A stretch of 64,000 nt of DNA, taken from the NCBI RefSeq assembly GCF_000003815.2, contig NC_049979.1:11509381-11573380 (forward strand), given 5' to 3'. Below the pieces are notes generated by a model, which was not told where the DNA came from, did no database searches, and worked only from the letters and a program-made list of their open reading frames with translations. Position numbers and translations under genes: made by a program. Numbering within the stretch: position 1 is the stretch's first letter; each line of letters opens with the position of its first letter. This stretch comes from Branchiostoma floridae (Eukaryota > Chordata > Leptocardii > Amphioxiformes > Branchiostomatidae). This document shows, in pieces, positions 12,520-23,600 of the stretch.

Positions 12520-13110
12520 GTCTCCTTAATCATGCAAATTAGAGTCCCTTATTTGAAAGATTCATATGTATTGATGACACTCTCTTTCTCAATTACATGT
12601 CTCATGTTTAAATAGTCCTATCCTGGAACGCAGGGGATTTACAAAATGTCCTCATCAAATAATGCCACCGTAGTAGACTGAGTAGTAGATCCTGATTTGC
12701 ATAACCTCAGATGCAACATGGATCCTGGTTATTAAGCATTATATTACAAATGACAATGACGACCCTCAAGTCCCTTCTTGAGTTATTCTGTTTAAAAGTA
12801 AAAAAATACCTTCTGTTCCAAGAGATATCTACCACTCAGAAATCACAATCATACCATAGCATGTACAGAACACGAAATAATCGGAGGCTCTGTGACCGTA
12901 GAAAGACGCCATGATCGGACATGACCCTCGTTTTCTCAACATCTGAATATCATTTTAAAGATCCATCCACAGCTTATGGAGTTATTCTGCATTTTGTTCT
13001 ATTCATGCAAAAGCATACTCAACCGACCACATACAAATGGTACCGAAAGCAAATTAAACCGGTATTGGCGAAAGTAACGAAATGAATGGTCTATTATCTT
13101 TGTCAAAAGG
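12520..13110. repeat. Dispersed repeat in the NAT cluster, copy 1
   Basis: Shares ordered blocks with 14340-15070: CCCTTCTTGAGTTAT, a CCACTC-AATCACGA/ACAATCATA-CCATAGCAT block, and a CCATYCACAGMTT..GAGTTAT block. The two copies are well diverged. It looks like a common amphioxus non-coding repeat; boundaries are approximate. Confidence 0.5.
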
Positions 13111-13351
13111 GTGTTGTTTTCGGTGCTATTTTGGTACAAGTTGGTTAGTTGGTTTGTTGCCAACTTGCTTTTGTTTGGATAGCATAGCTCAATCGAGAAG
13201 TTGTGCCGGATGAATCCATAGCTGTGGATATTTTGTTGGGCGAAAGGGTATCAGAAAGGTATCAGGTCAAGATCGATCAATAAAAGGTCTGCTGGTGGAT
13301 TTCTACGGTATTACAGCGGAACTCGCGTTCTGAACATGATATGGTCTTAAG

Positions 13352-14041
13352 TTAGATCAGCTTCTGTAGTAAATAGTGCCCGTGCATTGCGGCAAGCGAC
13401 GTCGTATTGGTCCAAACAAATCCCCATTTTTGATACAGACGCAGAGCTTCAGGCTGAATACGAGAAGTGTGGAGCCGGATTTTCCTGACGCGTTCAGATC
13501 TACAGAACCCCTCAAAACGTTTCATCAAGCGGGTACCCACGCCTCTGCGTCGGTACTCGGGCAGGACGCTCATCCATTTCAGCTCGGCCACGGTGTCGGA
13601 CACCCTGTCCAGAGCGACCGTCCCGACGATCTTCTCACCGCACACCGCCACCCAGAACTTGCTGCCGGCTTTGCCGTTGTAGTAGGAGTACAGATGGTCA
13701 AGCTCCCTTCGGCGTGAACGCACGTATAGCCCGTAAAACGAGCAGTAGATGAGACCCCAGGCGGTGGGAAGACTCCAGGCGGCCGTTAAAACCACAGAAA
13801 TCAGCACGGAATTTGTGACTGCGTGAAAGATTGTCATAAGAAGGCCCAATATGACATACAGGCAAAAGATAAGGGGCTCTAAAATGTGTCTGAGACCGGA
13901 AAAAACTGCGAGTACGAAGCAAACAGCAGCGCGGAGCGTCACTATCTGTCCGTAGAACGCAGACACCACGATGTCACGTGCTTCGATCTCTTCCTCTTGG
14001 CGAAGCTTTCTTATTGTGACAGTCTTCGCGTCATTTTCCAT
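13352..14041 (-). CDS. NAT8-like N-acetyltransferase, copy 1
   Basis: Single coding exon, 229 residues from MENDAKTVTIRKLRQEEE. The longer upstream frame (to 14188) is probably intron, because the paralogue at 18.2 kb shares only the block AAAG|CCGCCGACATG before the start, which looks like a shared acceptor. The layout is of the NAT8/camello type: an N-terminal GNAT strand, two hydrophobic stretches around residues 40-110 (membrane-embedded in NAT8), then the catalytic GNAT part. The acetyl-CoA loop reads MSVLPEYRRRGVGTRLMKRF (R-R-x-G-V-G) and the C-terminal motif is LRLYQKWGFV. NAT8 proteins work at the ER/Golgi on cysteine conjugates or lysines; the substrate here is unknown. The GNAT part is nearly identical to the second copy, while the membrane part is more diverged. 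Confidence 0.88.
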   Translation of the reverse strand: MENDAKTVTIRKLRQEEEIEARDIVVSAFYGQIVTLRAAVCFVLAVFSGLRHILEPLIFCLYVILGLLMTIFHAVTNSVLISVVLTAAWSLPTAWGLIYCSFYGLYVRSRRRELDHLYSYYNGKAGSKFWVAVCGEKIVGTVALDRVSDTVAELKWMSVLPEYRRRGVGTRLMKRFEGFCRSERVRKIRLHTSRIQPEALRLYQKWGFVWTNTTSLAAMHGHYLLQKLI

Positions 14042-14339
14042 GTCGGCGGCTTTGGGGAGTGCAACCGCTTCAATGGGCTTCCGTCCGTCGCAGGACTGTG
14101 GAAACGGGAAAATATATTCACTGTAATCCACATGACGTGTACATGTCCAGCCAAGAACCACGCACAACGGGATGATGTAATGGAACAAAAGAAGCCACCC
14201 TCTACTTTCTTTGCGTCAACAGAACATCTCATCATTAACAGTGGAATTCAGTAAATCTCAGCAGACACAAGCAAACTAATGTATGCACGCAAGTTGAACG
14301 TTGATATTATATGGACTGTCAACTGGACTAATAGTCCTG

Positions 14340-14957
14340 TCGTTCATTTTTCATTAATTAGGCAAACTAGATGCTTATTTCCATAACTAGTATTTCATCA
14401 TGTCAAGCACCACTTAAGCTGTAAACATAGCAAAAATCATACGAAACCGTCGACCCCTTCTTGAGTTATCCTCTTTCAAAATCTAAAACAAAATCCTGTG
14501 CTGTTTAACAAAAGCTGGAAGCTAAAAGCTACGCCACTTACTCTACGCCCCAACAGCAGCCGACCACTCTAAAATCACGACCATAGCATATTCAGAACAA
14601 GAAGAATCAAAATTGGAAATTCAGCTGCAATGCACAAAAACACCTAGGAGGTCCATTGTCAAACTTGATCTTCGATTTCCCGGCCCCCAGACGCATTAAC
14701 CCCACCAGGCCTTTCTACGGGGGTACGGATCGTAGAATTTGGCATAAAGAGGAATAATTGATCAGGAGAGTCAGTCCGCGGTAAGGTTGTAAAGCTGTGC
14801 GGCTCCTTTTGCCGGCTAACTCCGAACTCCTCTTGTTCCATTTCTACAATCATTCCAGCGACGTATGGAATCTGGCAGAGATAACACTAGCTTAGCAAAT
14901 ATCATCAAAAAAGTCCATTCACAGATTCTTGAGTTATGCTGGCGACAACAAACAAAC

Positions 14958-14988
<31 letters not shown>

Positions 14989-15070
14989 TTCTCAACCATA
15001 TAGTGTGACCGAAAACATAACATTATTGGCGAACAGATGATGAACGGTACAATATGGTTAAGCCGGTTGC
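14340..15070. repeat. Dispersed repeat in the NAT cluster, copy 2
   Basis: Related to 12520-13110 (see shared blocks there). It ends with an ATTCTTGAGTTATGCTG block and a CA/CGCG microsatellite near 14955-14988. The open frame at 14659-14853 (-) shows no family signature and is not called a gene. Confidence 0.5.
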
Positions 15071-15185
15071 ATTAGAAGCGGCTTCAGATTGACTTATCAA
15101 TTTTGGGGCCAATCTGGAAGGATGTAAATTGGTGGCGTATATGATTAGAATATTGCACAGAAGATCGTCTAGCTAATTGATAGAT

Positions 15186-15310
15186 AAGCAATACTTTACC
15201 AAGCTTAGAGATTGCCGTCCGCGGCCATCTTGTAAGTTGTATTCATCAAGATTTTCGTCCGAATATCTGGGTTGGAAGAGTTCATTCTTCATAGATGGGT
15301 GAGAATAGCA
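15186..15310 (-). promoter_or_regulatory. Repeated promoter-like segment, copy B (upstream of NAT copy 1)
   Basis: Shares CAATACTTTACCAA, the minus-strand AAGATGGCCGCGGAC core and GGGTTGGAAGAGTTCATTC with the other copies. The GGTCATTGACC palindrome has been lost here. It lies about 1.2 kb upstream of the NAT copy 1 start and would hold its transcription start. Confidence 0.55.
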
Positions 15311-15913
15311 CTACAAAGGTCGCATCAAAAGTATGTAAGTTATGTGTACTCTTTTATAACATCTTATGACGTTTTTGACGTTATCATGGAGGTTTGCAAC
15401 CCTGCTCCATTGCTATTTAACACAATTCTTGCCATCGTGACTGAATCAACTCTAATATAATGGTAGCTTAAGCGCTAGCATACAGCATGAGCAATTCGTA
15501 AATGAGGGAAGCTATAGCACCTGCGAATTTGTCAGTTTTATCTCTATGCTTACTCTCGATTTAACTCTATATTTTCTATAGAATACATACTCCGTCTATA
15601 TATTGCAAGATGGAATGGGTCAAGTCGAGGATTCTTCCTTGGAGTGAACAACACCACGGGATAATGATGTATTCTGTCTATATTGTCCAGATAACCGCAT
15701 GAATTCACTCTTTTAATGCCTTCATTACCGTCACAAGTTCGGAGACGTCATACCTCAATGAAATATTTAGAAATTTTTCAAATTGCTCGTTTGACTGGCA
15801 TGATCTATTCTAAATGATAGTTTTTTAATAAACTTACGTAACGTTATATTGTATGTGATCTTTACTTTGTCAGAATTCCGTGTTTATATTTCATCATGAA
15901 TTGAAACTGATTA

Positions 15914-16777
15914 CAGTGGAAGCCAGTTAATTGCACCTCGGATAAACGCACACTTCGGATAATTGCACGGAATCCCTAAATCCCAAACCGTCTCCCATTC
16001 ATTCCATTGTTAGTGACTTCGCTTATCTGCACAACAAAAAATCACCAACGCCGGATAATTGCACGACAATTTGTCAAACATCGTCGGCAAATTGACTGAA
16101 AATGCGTGTTAAAATCGTCAGACACGGTACAAATAAGCTGATAATGGCCTTTGTGAAGTCGCTTTACTGACAACATGTATGAAATTGTTATTGGGATCAA
16201 AAGAAAGCGATATTGTGGGGTCAGCACCATGAAGAGACGCCCGCCCGCTTGAAAGGTCGTCAAAAGCCAGCATTACGATTTGGCAGACAACTTGCTTTGA
16301 CATACAGTACTCAATAACAAATGTTCTCTATCTGTCCATTGTCTAATTACGTAATTAGGGTCGCGGGGAAATACTTATGCAGTGGTTTTATATTCTTGGC
16401 AGCCAGTCGGAAACAACACAGCGACTCGGGGCCTACAGACGGACATAACACTCGCCTTCGGCGGGGCGCATGCAGTGCTTTAGTTTCGTGATAAGGAAGC
16501 TACATAACGTATACAGTAACTTACTTTTAGTTTTGACTTCAAGTGCATTGCAGAACGATGTTTCGTGAAAACATGTATATGACGTCCGGAGCACAACAGG
16601 TACAGCACTACTGTGGCACGTAAATAAACTGTGCGTTGTACTACCTCCCATACCACCTCTCGGCCCCCCCGCCCGTGGTGATGTGGTCCAAATGACCAAC
16701 TCCGCATTATCGCACACGCCGGATAATTGCACGAAATTCGCTGGAAAATTGGGTGTGCAATTAAGCGGCTTCCACTG
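15914..16777. mobile_element. Tigger/pogo-type DNA transposon derivative (non-autonomous)
   Basis: 864 bp with terminal inverted repeats. The left end is CAGTGGAAGCCAGTTAATTG and the right end is its complement CAATTAAGCGGCTTCCACTG, flanked on both sides by a TA target duplication (15912-15913 and 16778-16779). Several subterminal CGGATAATTGCAC words repeat inside. TA duplication plus CAGTnGAAGCC ends are typical of the pogo/Tigger branch of Tc1/mariner. No intact transposase frame is present. Confidence 0.85.
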
Positions 16778-16879
16778 TACTACATTTACACCATGTATTC
16801 TTGGTGATGCTTACCTTTATTAATATCTGAATTACATATATCACAAGTATAAAATTCCTATTATTTATCACTCGACAAC

Positions 16880-17000
16880 TATAGCGCTTTTTGGTACCCT
16901 TATTTGCCCGCGGGGCCATCCTGGGACCAAGGTGTCCGCACGGTCATTGACCCGGCTTGGAAGAGTTCATTCTTATTAGATGGTTGACTACAACACAAAA
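16880..17000 (-). promoter_or_regulatory. Repeated promoter-like segment, copy C (orphan)
   Basis: Contains GCCCGCGGGGCCATCC, then the perfect GGTCATTGACC at 16942-16952, then TTGGAAGAGTTCATTCTTATTA. No acetyltransferase frame lies between it and copy B; the pogo element sits there instead. It is probably a remnant of a third duplicated unit. Confidence 0.55.
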
Positions 17001-17211
17001 AGGGGGCACCTTTGGTAGACGTTAGGTATATTCAATGAGGTTATGACGCTAGCTTGTTTATTTCTGTGTGTCTGAGTGTATCAAGAAATGAATAAAGACC
17101 TTCATTGTACATTTCTGCCCCACTGGGCTAAACACAGATCATATGTTAACAATCATATACATGTTTATTGTTAACTTGATGTACGAATCCAGAAGAAGTG
17201 ACTGTGTACAA

Positions 17212-18022
17212 ACAAGGAGGTTGATTTTTAACCTCCTTGGTACAAATAAACGTCTAGTCCGCTCCAGTACATTCGACTCTCGCTTCTTGGTAATTGCTTA
17301 AATGTAGTTAGCTGTATGGATGGTTAGGATAGGTTTATCAAAGGCTGTAAGGAATATGAATTTCTCTTTACTATTCAAGTACCTGAAGTGGGGAAATTTA
17401 TTTCACACATAGTCGAATAGAATGTTTCTATCGCTATCGTACAAAGCATAATCCACAGTAAAATGTACTTCATCTTCTACTTTACCTAAACTACAAAATT
17501 GGCAGATTCTTTGCTCTGTGTGGTTATTCCTGATTCAATTCGCAATTTGGTACAACTGACTCTTAGTTTGGTAACGGTGGATCTGTGGTGTAAATTTTGT
17601 CTGCTTCGTTATAATCTAAGAGTCTGCACGTTCTAAGTTTATTTTTCGCATTCACAACTTTGTTATCGTTATGCATATATGCACTTCGGATAGAAAAGAC
17701 TGAAGAATTGATGAAGTGATAAGAGACGTGTTTGAGAAGATTGACTGGGCGCCGTGCCAAAAGCATAACCACATTTCTCTCTAGTGTTGCGTACACCACA
17801 CGCCCAACAGTTAGCACCTGATGCTTCCAAATCGATTTGACATAAGAGAGCATCTGTCTGGAGGCTGCGAATTTGTTAGTTTTCATCTTTGTACATTTTA
17901 AGTCTAGATATTTTATGTATACTCCGTCCAAGGAGGTTAAAAAAAACCTTGCTCCTTCTATGTACGACGTATTTCATAACGGAATGCGCCAAATCAAGGA
18001 GGTTAACCTCCTTGGTCAATTC
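17212..18022. repeat. Repeat block bordered by AAGGAGGTT/AACCTCCTT hairpins
   Basis: Short hairpins (AAGGAGGTTGATTTTTAACC...CCTTGG near 17215 and AAGGAGGTTAACCTCCTTGG near 17998) bracket a stretch holding the LINE fragment at 17330-17931. A third AAGGAGGTT lies near 17932. This may be a composite of small fold-back elements and an older LINE piece; exact borders are uncertain. Confidence 0.45.
17330..17931 (-). mobile_element. LINE 3' fragment, degenerate
   Basis: The minus strand has an open stretch of 122 residues (from 17931). Just downstream, in another frame, there is a cysteine-knuckle-like ICQFCSLGKVEDEVHF followed by YALYDSDRNILF. The C-x2-C...E-x-HF pattern is the C-terminal knuckle seen in amphioxus-type non-LTR retrotransposons, and the LINE at 29.7 kb has [15 protein letters not shown]. 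The frame change and missing reverse-transcriptase part mark it as a dead, 5'-truncated copy. Confidence 0.55.
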
Positions 18023-18170
18023 AAGGATTCCTCCATGGGATGATGAAGATGATGCATTCCATCTCTATCGTTATCCATCTGTTGTGCACATATATTCTTC
18101 TTATCTTGTTTTTAGAAATACATGAGAGTATTATACAAAAGACCATAATCTATGGTTGAATTGATTGAAG

Positions 18171-18827
18171 TTACATCATCTTCTCTAGTCGAAAGCCTAC
18201 CTCCGTCGTGTTGGAGATAACAAAACCGCACTTTTGATAGAGACGCACAGCTTCAAGCTGAACAAAAGAAGTGGTCAGAAATGTCTCCTTGACGCCATCA
18301 GATCTGCAGAACTCCTCGAAACGTTTCATCAGGCGGGTGGCCACACCTCTGCGTCGGTACTCGGGCAGGACGCTCATCCGTTTCAGCTCGGCCACGGTGT
18401 CGGACGTCCTGTCCAGAGCGACCGTCCCGGCGATCTTCCCGCCGCAAACCGCCACCCAGAACCTGCTGCCGGCTTTGTCGTTGTAGTAGGAGTACAGGTG
18501 ATCAAGCTCCCTTCGTGCCTCATGTACGTATAGCCAGAGCATGCAGTAGAGGAGTCCCCAAGAGGAGGGAATACTAAAGACGGCCGTCAAACCTACAGAC
18601 ACGAGCACAGAATTTGAGACTGCGTAAAAGATTGCCATGAGAAGGCCCAACATGATGTAAACCTGCCAGGGAGAAGGCTTCAGTTGTATCACTGAGAGCA
18701 TGATCTTACAGGCGGCATCGAGCGTCACTATCTGTCGGTAGAGTCCAGACACCACGATGCCACGTGCTTCCATTTCTTCCTCCCGGCGAAGCTCTCTTAT
18801 TGTGACATTCTTCGCGTCATTTTCCAT
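18171..18827 (-). CDS. NAT8-like N-acetyltransferase, copy 2
   Basis: Single coding exon of 218 residues from MENDAKNVTIRELRREEE, a tandem paralogue of the gene at 13352-14041 in the same orientation. The acetyl-CoA loop reads MSVLPEYRRRGVATRLMKRF, so the second loop glycine is alanine here. That is accepted in the GNAT consensus Q/R-x-x-G-x-G/A. The C-terminal motif is VRLYQKCGFV. The protein is about 11 residues shorter, mainly at the C-terminus and in the membrane segment (IMLSVIQLKPSPWQVYIMLG). The start is set by homology with copy 1; an upstream in-frame ATG at 18848 adds seven residues but lies before the likely acceptor. Its probable promoter is copy D, 0.6 kb upstream. Confidence 0.88.
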   Translation of the reverse strand: MENDAKNVTIRELRREEEMEARGIVVSGLYRQIVTLDAACKIMLSVIQLKPSPWQVYIMLGLLMAIFYAVSNSVLVSVGLTAVFSIPSSWGLLYCMLWLYVHEARRELDHLYSYYNDKAGSRFWVAVCGGKIAGTVALDRTSDTVAELKRMSVLPEYRRRGVATRLMKRFEEFCRSDGVKETFLTTSFVQLEAVRLYQKCGFVISNTTEVGFRLEKMM

Positions 18828-19339
18828 GTCGGCGGCTTTCAGGGACAATAGTGGGCAGCAGGTTTCAGGGTTTTACGCTTGGACCCAGGTCTCAAGATCC
18901 ACTCACTGTGTGAACGGGAATACATCATTGCAATTATGACAATGTTGATCATCAAACCACGAAAACATAATGCGGTAGGACAAAAGGTACTACGCTCTAC
19001 TTTCTACATGTGTCTCAGCATCACGCGTGAAAGTATTCATGTGTTGTACGACTTATCAACAATAGATCTCCGTAGTCGTAGAGCTCTAAAGACCCACAGT
19101 CGGATCCAAGCAAACTGATGATTTACTAACTTGATGTTACATTTAAATCCTCTCTAAATGTAGGCATAGTGAGAGATACATTGTACTATGTGTAGTGTGT
19201 ATTAGTTAACTGTTGTAAGAGTAACGTTAGTACCAGTGCGGCTACTACTAGGTAGGCTGAATGAGTGAGAGTGGCTTACGAAATATTGAGGCCAATCTTG
19301 AAAATGTAGGCTTAGATAAATTCAAAAATCTCGTTAAAG

Positions 19340-19510
19340 TCCCTAGATGTAACAAGTGGCCAATACTTTACCAAAGAAGTATCGTCCGCTACTTGTGGTT
19401 CAGTCAGTCGGTCCGGGCCACCATCTTGGAGTCAATATGTTCTCGCGGTCATTGACCATGACCTGGGTTGAAAGGGTTCATTCTTGGATAGGTGAGTACA
19501 AACACCAAAA
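19340..19510 (-). promoter_or_regulatory. Repeated promoter-like segment, copy D (upstream of NAT copy 2)
   Basis: Shares CAATACTTTACCAAAGAAG, minus-strand CCAAGATGGTGGCC, the perfect GGTCATTGACC (19447-19457, followed by ATGACCTGGG) and GGGTTGAAAGGGTTCATTCTTGG. It is placed as the control region of the second acetyltransferase. Confidence 0.6.
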
Positions 19511-20184
19511 GTTGGAGTCCCAGGTTTGCGTACACACATGTATAGTGAATGTTTGTATGTACGTGCTTGTGTGAGCATAACGTTAATATTGGCGTGTGTT
19601 TGTGTGTAAGGGTGGGTGTCTGTATTGACAAACATGGCAAAGTAGACTGTGTTGACGCTCAAGTTTGAGAATACCTGGATGTATTATGTCAGGTCGTGTA
19701 TATTGTTCGGTCAAATGACTTGCAAATAGAATGAAATTACCGTGTTATTAGTCTCATGTGGAATTAAATAGGGAATGATAGATCGTGTGTATTTATGCTG
19801 AAAATGGTTGTAGTCGCAAAGCTACCTGCTCGCTAACAGGATAAGTAATATATCTTTTTGAATAAAACACTACAAGCATATTTCATGATCTTGCACGTTT
19901 TAATCAGGATTCTGTATTTGACGCCTTCGAACAACAGCAAACCGCATTGTTATTACTCCGCATCTTAAGACATTCATATAAGATGTTACTTACATTTCTA
20001 TATTGAATACTAATTGTTCAACACCGACTTAATGATGCTTTCAATACAGATACCAAAGCTTTAAACTTTGTTCCACGTTGCTCTTTCACCGACTGTTGAA
20101 CCAACATATTACTGTGGTATGCATCAGTAGTTTGTTCAGTGGAAAAAAAACACTTTCATCCATTGTAGCTCTGTTTAAGTGCTG
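19511..20184. other. Intergenic, no gene seen
   Basis: AT-rich sequence between the NAT cluster and the poly(A) site of the mosaic gene. It has GT-rich patches near 19550-19620 and nothing coding. Confidence 0.5.
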
Positions 20185-20190
20185 TTTATT
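20185..20190 (-). terminator. Poly(A) signal AATAAA of the mosaic VWA gene
   Basis: Minus-strand GCAATAAACAGC lies about 440 bases after the stop at 20632, a plausible 3' UTR length. Confidence 0.5.
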
Positions 20191-20631
20191 GCTTCGCAGC
20201 CTAACACTCAAAGCCATGTCTAGATAATCGACCAATATGTACATTTAAGTTGCTGAACCCTACTACAGAGATGAAAATCGAAATAACATACAGTAACATT
20301 TGAACTGCCTCACCCTCTTAAAATACCTCTCCCTCTGTGCCAATGTGACCTATCACAGAATGGCAGAAGCAAGCAGATTGTGCCTTTGTCATAGAATGGA
20401 AACACATGAGATCTATTCTTTACAAATGACAATCATGTCGGACTGCGTAACGTTACAGCAAACCATTAACATGTGTAACAACAATGGAATGACACCCACG
20501 GTATCAACAATTCATTAGACTATTACCAGACCAGTCACTCACAATAGTCCTTACCACCACGACAGCCCCAAATACATTCGATTCACTGCAAAACGTAACT
20601 TTACACTAAAAATTCATCTCTGGTCACAAGC

Positions 20632-23600
20632 TTAACACCAGAGTTTAGATCGCAGGCTATTGACAATGCTTTCCAAAGTTGAAAAAGTAGCCTCAAAAAC
20701 GTGGTCATTGACTGGCCTACTGGCCATGTTGTCAAGGGTCAGGCGGTTTATGTTAGCAACTCCAATACAGATAATGTTGACACCACTATTACGCAATGCT
20801 TCTGACTGGGGAATGACAGTACTTGATGAACTGTCGGAACCATCCGTTAATATAATCCCTATCTTCCTCGCCCCTACCCGACCAAGCCGCGAAAATTGAT
20901 CATTCATAGCTCCAATCGCGGCAACAGGCTGCCATGCAGATGGAGCGGTAGGGGGGCTCCCTGCTATTGTGTTGTTGATTGCAGAGATCAAGGCAGCTTT
21001 ACTGTATCCGTTATTTAGGGTGATATTAATACTCGCCCGACTACCAAACATGAACTTCACAAAAGCAATCCTAGCCTGGTTTGTACCGGAGCCAATGGAG
21101 CCAATAGAGTTGATCTCTAACTCTATAAACCGTGAAACTATGCTCAGGTGAGGTGACACACTGCCGGAAACGTCCACGGCAAAGATGATGTCAGCGGCGC
21201 TGTTGCAGGCTGAACACAAAGGAAATACGTTTTCGTTATTCAATGACAATGACAATGTATCTTGATAGTTCAGACATTGAATTCTTTCTTCATAAGACAC
21301 TCAGTCACAAGCAATGCATGATGTACAATACCAAGGAAAAAAATATTCAAATTATGTTTACTTTGACATGTCGCTGTGCTGCCAGTCCACAGTCCCGAGG
21401 CGTTACACACGCGCTCTGATGTTCCCGCCAGAAGGTATCCGTTGTTGCAGGTCAGGACGCAACTCGAATCTTCATTATTTCCGTCTGAACAGTTAACTGC
21501 GCCATTGACGGGTGGAGATAAGGAAGTGCAGACTGCTCTTTCTGAAGAAAGGAATCAATACAAAAAACCTTAATGTCAAAATGTTCAAATCAACACGCAT
21601 GTCTTCCATTCTTGTGCATCAAAAACCTATTACTTTCAATTCTTAAATGAGTTTTTTTAAGAAGATCAACAAGTCGTTCCAATCCCCGAAAGACATAATG
21701 TCTTTTGATTTGAACATCGATTGCCTTCTTTCCCACGTGCACCTACCGCATGGCTTCATCTATTATCAATTTTCTTTTCTTTTGATAAAGAATTTGAACC
21801 GCCCAACCTACCTCGACAGACAGGCGCAGGTGAACTCCACGCTCCATTATAGTAGCAGACTAATGTCGAGTCTCCCACCAGTTTAAGCCCGCTGCTGCAG
21901 ATGACGCTGCATCGCGAACCATACAAGTTGGAGTTTGTACAGGTAACCGTTCCGTTCGTCACTGACAGGTTTGGGCAAACCACTGCAAAAATAATTTTGC
22001 ATTTTATCAACCGTTCTCAAATTGATAATACAGTGCTAAAAATCACAATCATTTGATTCTGTGTGCAAAAGAAATAATTCTCACCAGTGGCCAGCCCTGA
22101 TAATAAACATGCTAAGCATCACAACGCAGAGTGTTTATCATTATCTCCTACGAAAAAGGCATTTTTAGAAATGCCGGCACTTTGAGATAACTTGAGAAAT
22201 TGAGACTACTGAAATATTTCCAACTTACCAGTTTGACAATGCTCACAAGTCCTAATAAAGATGCCCAATATCATAAAGCCGAGTATTCATAATCTTATAA
22301 CCAGTTTTTCTGGGATATCTTGAGAAGGTGAGACTACTAAAATATTTCTAACGTACCAGTTTGACAGCGTGTCCCCGCGAACCCAGGCCCGCACGCACAG
22401 GTGTAACTGTTGACTCCATCCGTGCAGGTCCCACCATTCCGGCATGGATTGCTGGCACATTCATTTATGTCTGGCAAGGAACAATAGATAATGTATTTCA
22501 TCAGCGTGAAAAGAAATGTTTGTCTAACGTTATATATAAAGATAGCACGGTCGCCAGCTAAAAGATGTTCGCCGGATCGGAATATGTAGAATGAATGAAT
22601 CATGCATGGCGTACCAGTTTCACAGTGAGTCCCCGCGAACCCAGGTCCACACCGACACGTGTATCTGTTGACACCATCGTAGCAGGTAGCATTATTTAGG
22701 CAGGGACTGCTGGCACATTCGTTGATGTCTGTAGAGATCATAACAGTGACGAAGGTTACACGTGTTGACAATTTAATTATCGAAATAATAAAACTTTGTC
22801 TTATATTCGTCGAAGTATAACTTGCACAGTAGGCAATAACAATTTTTCAGGAGCATTCATGTAGCATCGTCCAAGGGGGAATGTACAAATATGTTGGATG
22901 TAACGTTAATCATCGAAATGAAACATTTCCTTACCAGTTTCACAGTGTGTCCCATTGAACCCAGGCCTGCACGCACAAGTGTAGCTGTTGATCCTATCTG
23001 AGCAGGCCCCGCCATTTAGGCATGGGTTGCTGCCACATTCATTGATGTCTGTGAATAAAAGACATTCAAACGTGTTTAAGTCGGTATCGTCTTCGTCGCA
23101 TAAGTGAAAATGAGCCAAGAAGGAATGAATGCACAAATGCAATTAAGATACTTCCACCTTACCAGTTTCACAATGTGTCCCCGTGAATCCAGATCTGCAC
23201 ACACAGGTGTAACTGTTGACTCCATCCGAGCAAGTTCCATTGTTTAGGCATGGGTTGCTGGCACATTCATTGATGTCTGTGGGGGAGGATATTTGAAAGC
23301 GGTTATCAAATATTGTAAATACGACCAGGAAGGAATGCAAAGACATGACTAAAATGTTTCCACCTCACCAGTTTCACAGTTTGTTCCCGTGAATCCAGAT
23401 CTGCACACACACGTGTAGCTGTTGACTCCATCCGTGCAGGTTCCACCATTGCGGCATGGATTGCTGCCGCATTCATTGATGTCTATATAGAGAGAATAAG
23501 AAAGAAGAAATGAGCATGAGTAACAGCAGTGATAATGTGGTGAGGTTATAACAGTGGCAACGTTTTTGAATGGTAGACACAAACACATTGATGCACGTAA

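Noticed and set aside
13352-14188. 278-residue version of NAT copy 1 with an N-terminal extension
   Set aside because: The extension is not shared with the paralogue and lies upstream of the likely acceptor AAAG; the start at 14041 is preferred.
16042-16732. Minus-strand frames as a transposase gene in the pogo-type element
   Set aside because: No DDE-type motifs or helix-turn-helix seen; the frames are short and in different phases.
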